9,881 bases of DNA, from positions 1 through 9,881 of the forward strand of contig JASHSA010000151.1 of assembly GCA_030037035.1 (NCBI GenBank), read 5' to 3'. The stretch's first letter is position 1. Every line of letters starts with the position of its first letter. Source of the DNA: Thermoplasmata archaeon (lineage in GTDB: Archaea > Thermoplasmatota > Thermoplasmata > Lutacidiplasmatales > UBA184). Under the pieces are notes generated by a model that was not told where the DNA came from, searched no databases, and saw nothing but the letters and a program-made list of their open reading frames with translations. Positions 1 through 3,880 of the stretch are shown piece after piece. Both the position numbers and the translations under genes were made by a program.

Positions 1-2
1 AC

Positions 3-251
3 GCCTCGTTTTGGATCTTCACGAATGTATCCGGACCGTTTCTCGTACAGGCCCCTGGCTGCAGCCCAGCGCCGTGTACGTTCCCTTGGTTAAAGGTGTG
101 GAGTTACGAAACCTACGTTCAGCAGGGCGCGGTTCAGAGTCTAACTCTCTTCGCCACATTCAAGTTGCCAGGCCAGCCGGCCGGCCAGCCGAACTTCCTC
201 ACGCTCAACGCGACCTTCTGCCCGGTTCCGACCTGTCCTGCTCCGAGTTGA
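3..251 (+). CDS. C-terminal fragment of a secreted-type beta-rich protein (partial, start outside window)
   Basis: An open frame runs from the left edge to a TGA at 249-251 and gives 82 residues with no internal stop. It begins ASFWIFTNVSGPFLVQAPGC and ends in FCPVPTCPAPS. The alternating hydrophobic/polar pattern, two N-X-S/T sequons (NVS, NAT), two close cysteine pairs (C-S-P-A-P-C and C-P-V-P-T-C) and a Pro-rich QPAGQP turn suggest an extracellular beta-sandwich tail, perhaps disulfide-bonded. There is no ATG in this frame before the fragment's first residues, so the start lies upstream of the window. No membrane anchor or catalytic motif is visible. The family is not recognised; secretion is inferred from composition alone. 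Confidence 0.6.
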   Translation, partial: ASFWIFTNVSGPFLVQAPGCSPAPCTFPWLKVWSYETYVQQGAVQSLTLFATFKLPGQPAGQPNFLTLNATFCPVPTCPAPS

Positions 252-345
252 AACGGCGGAGGGTGCGCTTCGCCCTCTTACTGATCATCGCGGTCATGGG
301 CTCCCCCCCCCGACCGCGGGCACTTATCCAGGAGGTAGCCTGTTC

Positions 346-782
346 GTGGTAACCTACTGTGTCCGGCCGGAGAAGTGGGAGTCCCTCGGGCGACGCCAGC
401 CCCTCCCCCCTCTCGAATTGCTTAGGTCTAGCGGACGACAGGCCAGACCTCGGCGAGTACTGCACGGGCCTCGAGCACAGCGGTAGCGGTTGGAGTAGGA
501 GTCGAGCCCCAGCAAGCTCGTCGACGGATTCGCGGCAGACTTCTACGATACGTCCTCCGCCCTGAAGGAGCGCGGAGAGCCGGTCCGGTTCTCTTGGAGG
601 TTGCGGCACGGCAACGTTCCGACTCGAGAACTGACAGCACTAGGAGAGGCGTTCCGTCCCCTCTTTGCGGCATAGTTCGGGGAGCCCCTGGTCCCGGGGA
701 CATCGAGCACCGGCCCGTCTGCCCGAACTGCGAGGCCGTCCTCGACTTGACCCGGCGGTACGAGATCCAGTCTCTCCTCTAG
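346..782 (+). pseudogene. Decayed gene, frame-broken, with a CPxC zinc-binding-type C-terminus
   Basis: Coding-like sequence with GC-rich third positions appears in successive frames instead of one ORF. A GTG at 346, nine bases after a perfect GGAGGT (331-336), starts VVTYCVRPEKWESLG. From about 428 the next frame reads LADDRPDLGEYCTGLEH. From 514 the frame changes again to KLVDGFAADFYDTSSALKER, continues with VRFSWRLRHGNVPTRELTAL and stops at 673-675. A last piece (699-782) in the third frame reads DIEHRPVCPNCEAVLDLTRR and ends EIQSLL. The last two frame changes go in the same direction (each like a 1-base loss or 2-base gain), which fits a gene broken by small indels. The intact protein would be about 140 residues, with a Cys-x2-Cys near its end. 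Assembly indels are an alternative, but the genes to the right are intact. Family unknown. Confidence 0.4.
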
Positions 783-928
783 CGGAACGTAGCGTGTCGG
801 CGGTGTTGTAGGCTCCGTACCCTCGAGGGGCCGGGGCGGGCGTCGCGTACGCCGGCTCCTACTCTGCTTAGCGAGGCTCGAAGAGGGGACCGAGCCTTGC
901 AGCGAAACGAGGAGGAACGGTAGATGGA

Positions 929-1399
929 GTGCCGCGTGATGAGAGTCCTCGTCCTGCCGTCGGCCCTCCCGACTTCGGGGCGGACATGGGATTGCCGGCC
1001 AACAACGTCGAGTGGATTGGGATGGTTTGCATCCGCCTCCGCGAGCGGTTCCCGGATCGCACCTTCGTATCCTCTCCGATGGGAGAGGTCGATCCTTCTC
1101 TCCCTCGGCCGGGCTAGCTGAAGGCCTGAGTCCAAGTCCTGCGTCGTACCGGCGAGGGGGACGGATTGTTCTAACTAATCGCTCGTCGGGTGGCGAAAGT
1201 ACTCGAAGGAACGGAGGACGGCCTTACTCGGCCGGGGTGGGGGGTAGCCTTCCTCTCCGATGTCGAGGGACCGACCGCCATGTCCGAGTCCCGTCGCGAC
1301 GGCTCGCCCCGGTCGACGGCGTATGAGTGGACCTTACGCTCTGCCCCGGCCCTCGTTAGCGTGGAAGGGGTAGAGCGATTCCCGCGCCCGATTAGCTGA
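929..1399 (+). pseudogene. Probable decayed gene with three in-frame stops
   Basis: One frame looks protein-coding at both ends. From GTG 929 it gives DFGADMGLPANNVEWIGMVC followed by IRLRERFPDRTFVSSP and stops at 1115-1117. After further stops at 1127-1129 and 1172-1174 it resumes from GTG 1190 with VAKVLEGTEDGLTRPGWGVA and FLSDVEGPTAMSESRRDG, ending at the TGA of 1397-1399. A GGAGG at 911-915 sits 8 bases before an ATG at 924 in a neighbouring frame (MECRVMRVLVLPS). The true start may therefore have been there, with a frameshift near 955. The pieces could be two tiny genes, but neither has a family I recognise, and the shared frame argues for one broken gene of about 155 codons. Confidence 0.3.
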
Positions 1400-1510
1400 G
1401 TAATCTAGCGCGTCTAAACCCCTCACGGCTTAGGTCGGACTGGGCCCACTCATGGTCAGCGAGCCGGTCCATCCTCGTATGAGTCGCCTCTTCCGTCGGG
1501 ACGGGCGAGA

Positions 1511-1807
1511 ATGCTACTAAACTACTACTTCTCGTGGTCCAATGCGCACATCTCGGAGGCTGTCGACTACCTCGACCACTCAGGAGCGCGGGTACGGCCT
1601 CAGCTTTACGCATCTGGCGCGACCGGTGAACTCCGTCGGGATGAGATGGAGCACGTGCACCGCTCGAATGCCCATCCAGAGCAGACTCGCGGCACGAGTG
1701 AGAGCGAAGTGCCCGAAAAGGCAATCGAAATGCCCTGTCCTGCGCAAAGTGGTGCTTCCGGAGCGAGACTCTCTGACGTGGCAAGGTTCAATTCCCACGA
1801 AGGCTGA
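1511..1807 (+). CDS. Small hypothetical ORF of 98 residues, uncertain
   Basis: ATG 1511 opens MLLNYYFSWSNAHISEAVDY, followed by LDHSGARVRPQLYASG and an acidic, hydrophilic C-terminal half (RRDEMEHVHRSNAHPEQTRG) that ends SDVARFNSHEG at 1805-1807. Residue composition is balanced (Y, N, H, E and D well represented), which is better than the Arg/Ser/Pro-rich shadow frames around it. No Shine-Dalgarno stands before the ATG (only GGGCGAGA), and a 22-codon ORF in another frame (1452-1520) overlaps the start by 10 nt, so the N-terminus could be broken. The stretch ISEAVDYLDHSGARVRP could be a helix-turn-helix remnant; that is a guess. The end lies 26 bases before the next gene. No family is recognised. 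Confidence 0.3.
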   Translation: MLLNYYFSWSNAHISEAVDYLDHSGARVRPQLYASGATGELRRDEMEHVHRSNAHPEQTRGTSESEVPEKAIEMPCPAQSGASGARLSDVARFNSHEG

Positions 1808-1816
1808 CGCGGCGAC

Positions 1817-1825
1817 GGAGGGTGG
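1817..1825 (+). promoter_or_regulatory. Ribosome binding site of the multi-zinc protein
   Basis: GGAGGGTGG is complementary to the archaeal 16S 3' end and ends 8 bases before ATG 1834. This spacing decides for the ATG over the in-frame GTG at 1822, which lies inside the site. Confidence 0.6.
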
Positions 1826-1833
1826 AGTCTACC

Positions 1834-2229
1834 ATGCCGTTCGTTCAGTCGTGCGTGCTGTGCGGGGATCATCAGAAGTTCATGCACAACCCGGGCTTGA
1901 CACCCTGTCCGACGTGCGGCGCCGCATACTGCAAGAGCTGCTTCAGTCGGCTCCCGAAGGTCAAGGTAGGTCTCCTTCGAACGCAGCCCCAATGCCCGCG
2001 ATGCGCGCAAGCATCTGCCGCAGCCCGCGCCCCATTCGCGGCGTATCAACCGCCAACGGGGCCGGTCCCGGGGTATGCTCCGACTCCTCCCCCGCAGGTG
2101 GTAATCGTACAACCGGCCGCGGCCTCGGCTCCGCAGGCCCAACCGATAGTCTACCTCCACTGCAAGATGTGCGGAGGGCTGGCTCCGGGGGGAGCGGTCC
2201 ACTGTACGTTCTGTGGAGCCCGCCTCTAA
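1834..2229 (+). CDS. Multi-CxxC zinc protein: FYVE/RING-like cross-brace finger plus C-terminal zinc ribbon
   Basis: This 131-aa protein carries six Cys-x2-Cys pairs. The N-terminal module has C7/C10, C25/C28, C33/C36 and C54/C57, with spacing 2-14-2-4-2-17-2. The core CPTCGAAYCKSC, a basic loop (SRLPKVKVGLLRTQPQ) and CPRC give the interleaved eight-ligand layout of RING/FYVE cross-brace fingers. The basic R+HHC+ signature of true FYVE domains is absent. A Pro/Ala-rich linker (about 60-105, including PPTGPVPGYAPTPPP) leads to a classic zinc ribbon, C110-x2-C113 and C124-x2-C127 (HCKMCGG...HCTFCGARL). There is no signal peptide or membrane span, so it is probably cytosolic and binds protein or nucleic acid. 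The gene is single and convergent with the minus-strand operon. The function is not known to me; zinc binding is the only firm claim. Confidence 0.85.
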   Translation: MPFVQSCVLCGDHQKFMHNPGLTPCPTCGAAYCKSCFSRLPKVKVGLLRTQPQCPRCAQASAAARAPFAAYQPPTGPVPGYAPTPPPQVVIVQPAAASAPQAQPIVYLHCKMCGGLAPGGAVHCTFCGARL

Positions 2230-2292
2230 CGCTTGCCGACAGCGCTGGTGCGGTGACAACCCCTGTTAGCAGGTGAACCCCGAAGGTCGAAC

Positions 2293-2317
2293 CGAGGCGA
2301 CGGCCACGGACGCCTCG
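2293..2317. terminator. Inverted repeat between convergent genes, possible bidirectional terminator
   Basis: CGAGGCG (2293-2299) and CGCCTCG (2311-2317) form a perfect 7-bp stem with an 11-base loop. They lie in the 95-base gap between the stop at 2229 and the minus-strand stop at 2325. A smaller CCTG-TTAG-CAGG hairpin precedes it at about 2262-2273. There is no U-tract, and archaeal termination usually depends on U-runs, so the role is inferred from position only. Confidence 0.3.
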
Positions 2318-2324
2318 ACTGCTC

Positions 2325-2810
2325 TCATCGCCCTACGAGTACCTTGCGGTCTGAGGGCGGTGCGACCACTGTCGCGTGGTTCACCTGATACATGGGGGCA
2401 CCAAAGTTATCGTAGAGACCTTCGAGCTTTACGACGCCGCTTACGACGAGTTTGGTGCGTATTACCTTTGGGTCGGGGTCCTCATAGGAATACTGGTTCC
2501 ATGGCTCGTCTACCGCACGGAACGCGATCTCGGTCTTCGGAGCTCCTTGGAGCTGGTCCGAGTTCGGAGGCTGTGTCGGGGGCTGTCGGCGGACTTTTGG
2601 GGGCGCGTTGATGTTCATTAGGACGGCAGTTGCGGCGGCGTATTGAGGCTCAGGGTTGCCCTCGACCCTCACACGTTGAAGCTTGAGGAGGACTGTCCTC
2701 GCTCTCAACTCAACGTTGCTATCAAGCTCGTAAATCCCCCAAACTTCGCGGTCGATGGTAAACTCGATCTCCCGGGCCTTCCAAACCGGGGGCGGTTGGG
2801 GAGCCGCCAT
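2325..2810 (-). CDS. Conserved-looking hypothetical protein with a tandemly duplicated W-x2-Y...RT domain
   Basis: The protein has 161 residues. After a Pro-rich start (MAAPQPPPVWK) come two similar units. Unit 1 (about 16-64) has W24, Y27, R38-T39, a beta-like VLLKLQRV and an N-P-E-P-Q-Y57 strand. Unit 2 (about 96-150) has W104, Y107, R118-T119, a beta-like LVVSGVVKL and an F-G-A-P-M-Y141 strand ending in ATVV. The distance from Trp to Arg-Thr is 14 in both. A Pro/Gln-rich linker (about 70-90) joins the units. The pattern recalls small archaeal beta-barrel hypotheticals of the style 'WxxYxLxDGxxLRxKxVLxKV', but I cannot name a family. There is no signal peptide or membrane span. It is the third gene of the operon; its ATG lies one base after the stop of the 92-aa gene, implying translational coupling. 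The function may be linked to the BrnT-like protein. Confidence 0.8.
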   Translation of the reverse strand: MAAPQPPPVWKAREIEFTIDREVWGIYELDSNVELRARTVLLKLQRVRVEGNPEPQYAAATAVLMNINAPPKVRRQPPTQPPNSDQLQGAPKTEIAFRAVDEPWNQYSYEDPDPKVIRTKLVVSGVVKLEGLYDNFGAPMYQVNHATVVAPPSDRKVLVGR

Positions 2811-2811
2811 G

Positions 2812-3090
2812 TCACGCGGTTACCAAGCCCACCTGGTCTGCCCGACGGGCAAACGGGACCAACTGAACCGTAGTGACCACACACTGGGGCTCAAGAACGG
2901 GGGGAGCCACGATTCCACTCGTGGCAGTGCCATGGATGGATGCCTTCGACCCGCCCGGACGGACCAGCGCAGCGGGACCAAACTCCAGTTGAACCGAGGG
3001 GAGGCCCCCCTCAAGCCTCTTCCACTGCGTCGTTGCCGTCCGGAAGAGCTCGTCGGAAGATGTGATCCGGCGCGACTTCTGCTTCCTCAT
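2812..3090 (-). CDS. Hypothetical 92-aa protein translationally coupled to the BrnT-like gene
   Basis: The start ATG overlaps the upstream stop by 4 bases (ATGA), and its own TGA ends one base before the next ATG, so all three genes are tightly coupled. The protein begins with a strongly basic segment (MRKQKSRRITSSDELFRTAT), continues into a short helix-like TTQWKRLEGG, then becomes beta-like and hydrophobic (SVQLEFGPAALVRPGGSK ... GTATSGIVAPPVLEP ... VVTTVQLVPFARR). Codon third positions are GC-rich along its full length, which supports real coding. I see no ribbon-helix-helix, HTH, zinc or catalytic motif. Position directly after a BrnT-like gene suggests an antitoxin or a partner, but the sequence does not resemble BrnA, so this is inference from context only. 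Confidence 0.7.
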   Translation of the reverse strand: MRKQKSRRITSSDELFRTATTQWKRLEGGLPSVQLEFGPAALVRPGGSKASIHGTATSGIVAPPVLEPQCVVTTVQLVPFARRADQVGLVTA

Positions 3091-3374
3091 GACCTTCGCA
3101 AATAGAGTCGCTTCTCACTTAACGTTGCGTCTCGCGCCGTAATCACCTTTAGCCCACCGTCCGGCCACTTCTCCACCACCACAAACAGGATTCGTCCGGA
3201 CAAGGGGACTCGAACCAGAACTTCTAGGCGGGGCAGGTCTTGAGACCGCCCCCGACGGGCGTACGGCCTCGGGGTTCCATCCCACGCCCGTTGAACCTCT
3301 TCCGGGGTAATCCCGTGCTTTGCGATGTGGGCTGCTCTACCCGTACCGATTCTTCGAAGCGGGCCGAGCGCCAT
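3087..3374 (-). CDS. BrnT/DUF4258-like toxin-type protein
   Basis: A 95-aa protein with the layout of small BrnT/DUF4258 ribonuclease-fold proteins. Near the N-terminus is HIAKHGITPEEV (16-27), matching the family pattern H-x2-KHGI-x-PEE. A basic ARRGR (39-43) follows, then a central hydrophobic strand RILFVVVEK (61-69). The C-terminal signature is VITARDATLSEKRLY (77-91), equivalent to the 'I(S/T)ARxAT..ERxxY' end of BrnT. Family members are usually 80-100 residues; many are toxins that cleave RNA, while other DUF4258 proteins have no proven role. The start is firm: an in-frame stop lies 11 codons upstream, and GGAGGT sits 9 bases before the ATG. It is the first gene of the three-gene operon. 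A toxin role is plausible, not shown; the expected BrnA-type partner is missing. Confidence 0.8.
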   Translation of the reverse strand: MALGPLRRIGTGRAAHIAKHGITPEEVQRAWDGTPRPYARRGRSQDLPRLEVLVRVPLSGRILFVVVEKWPDGGLKVITARDATLSEKRLYLRRS

Positions 3375-3383
3375 GGGGTGTGG

Positions 3384-3389
3384 ACCTCC
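3384..3389 (-). promoter_or_regulatory. Shine-Dalgarno of the BrnT-like gene
   Basis: Read on the minus strand this is GGAGGT, 9 bases before the ATG at 3374. A second GGAGGT copy lies at 3393-3398 (minus strand GGAGGTCCTGGAGGTCC), a direct duplication. It fixes the start of the operon's first gene. Confidence 0.6.
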
Positions 3390-3581
3390 AGGACCTCCCC
3401 AGCTTCCTCATGCCCTTTGCCCAGTGGCTGGGTGGACACCATGCGAGCCCGCCCCGAAACCGCCGCCGTCGGAGGTCGGGCTAGGAGAGACGCAAAATTG
3501 GGCACGGGCCCCCGGTTCCCCTCTGGCCGGATGTGGTTAGCTTTGGTTCTTGGTGGTAGAGGGCCGACCGACCTATGAGAA

Positions 3582-3600
3582 GGCGGTTTCGGGGACCGCC
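3582..3600. repeat. GC-rich hairpin in the spacer
   Basis: GGCGGT (3582-3587), loop TTCGGGG, ACCGCC (3595-3600): a perfect 6-bp stem. It could lie in a leader RNA or be a chance structure in GC-rich DNA. Confidence 0.3.
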
Positions 3601-3829
3601 AAGCGAACGAAGGTCCTAGGGCGTGCGGCGTCGGGTAGTGCCGGTCTCGAATCGGGTAATGAAGGTCCGAACGGCGAGTACCCTGTCGGCCCCGCCCACG
3701 AGCAGGGGGTCGTCGACTCAAATCCGACTGGACGTACTTGCCGTCAAAGATTCGGCACTCTTCTTCGAGATTGTCCCTCGGCCACCCGCACGAATCGGGG
3801 CTGCACGTCTGCGCAGAGGCAAGAGACGG

Positions 3830-3841
3830 CGTTTTGAAACG
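3830..3841 (+). promoter_or_regulatory. AT-rich near-palindrome, possible TATA/operator for the propeller gene
   Basis: CGTTT-TG-AAACG is a 5-bp inverted repeat around TTTTGAAA, the most AT-rich spot in an otherwise GC-rich upstream region. It lies about 40 bases before ATG 3881, where an archaeal TATA box (about 25 bases before transcription start) could give a very short leader. Suggestive only. Confidence 0.25.
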
Positions 3842-3880
3842 TCAAGTAGGAGCGGGCCTTTCACCTGCTCACTGAGGAGC

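Larger units (their letters stand above)
3375..3880. other. Gene-poor spacer between divergent transcription units
   Basis: No convincing gene is seen in these 506 bases, which separate the minus-strand operon from the plus-strand propeller gene and so should hold both promoters. It contains a 6-bp hairpin (3582-3600), a CCCTG/CAGGG pair (3681-3685 with 3703-3707) and a T-arm-like string (3712-3728). A weakly protein-like plus frame from TTG 3550 (VVEGRPTYEKAVSGTAKR...) and an in-frame 5' extension of the next gene (for example RLDVLAVKDSALFFEIVPRP, about 3725-3785) hint at old coding sequence. Neither has the codon bias of the genes to the right. Confidence 0.5.

Noticed and set aside
779..1135. 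Minus-strand ORF of 118 codons
   Set aside because: Arg-rich and opposite the better-supported plus-strand frame of the decayed gene; no start signal.
1778..1798. GGTTCAATTCCCAC, a possible tRNA T-arm
   Set aside because: The 5-bp T stem fails at three of five pairs, and there is no D or anticodon arm upstream.
1542..2276. Long plus-strand ORF (244 codons) and a 217-codon minus ORF (1606-2259) over the same stretch
   Set aside because: Both are rich in Arg/Ser/Pro without motifs and run across the multi-CxxC frame, which has clear zinc motifs and a matched ribosome site; they are shadows.
3203..3221. Minus-strand CTGGTTCGAGTCCCC, a possible tRNA T-arm
   Set aside because: The stem does not pair and the string lies inside the BrnT-like coding sequence.
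3712..3728. T-arm-like string GTCG-ACTCAAATC-CGAC suggesting a tRNA
   Set aside because: Positions 53 and 54 deviate from the invariant G-T, and no matching acceptor or anticodon arm lies upstream; at best a tRNA relic.
3550..3837. TTG-initiated ORF of 95 codons in the spacer
   Set aside because: It has no ribosome site and no family, its protein-like character fades after about 60 codons, and third positions are not GC-biased.
3623..3880. 5' extension of the propeller gene to 3623
   Set aside because: The extension is basic, low in coding bias and would bury the signal peptide about 90 residues inside the protein; ATG 3881 fits a secreted product.
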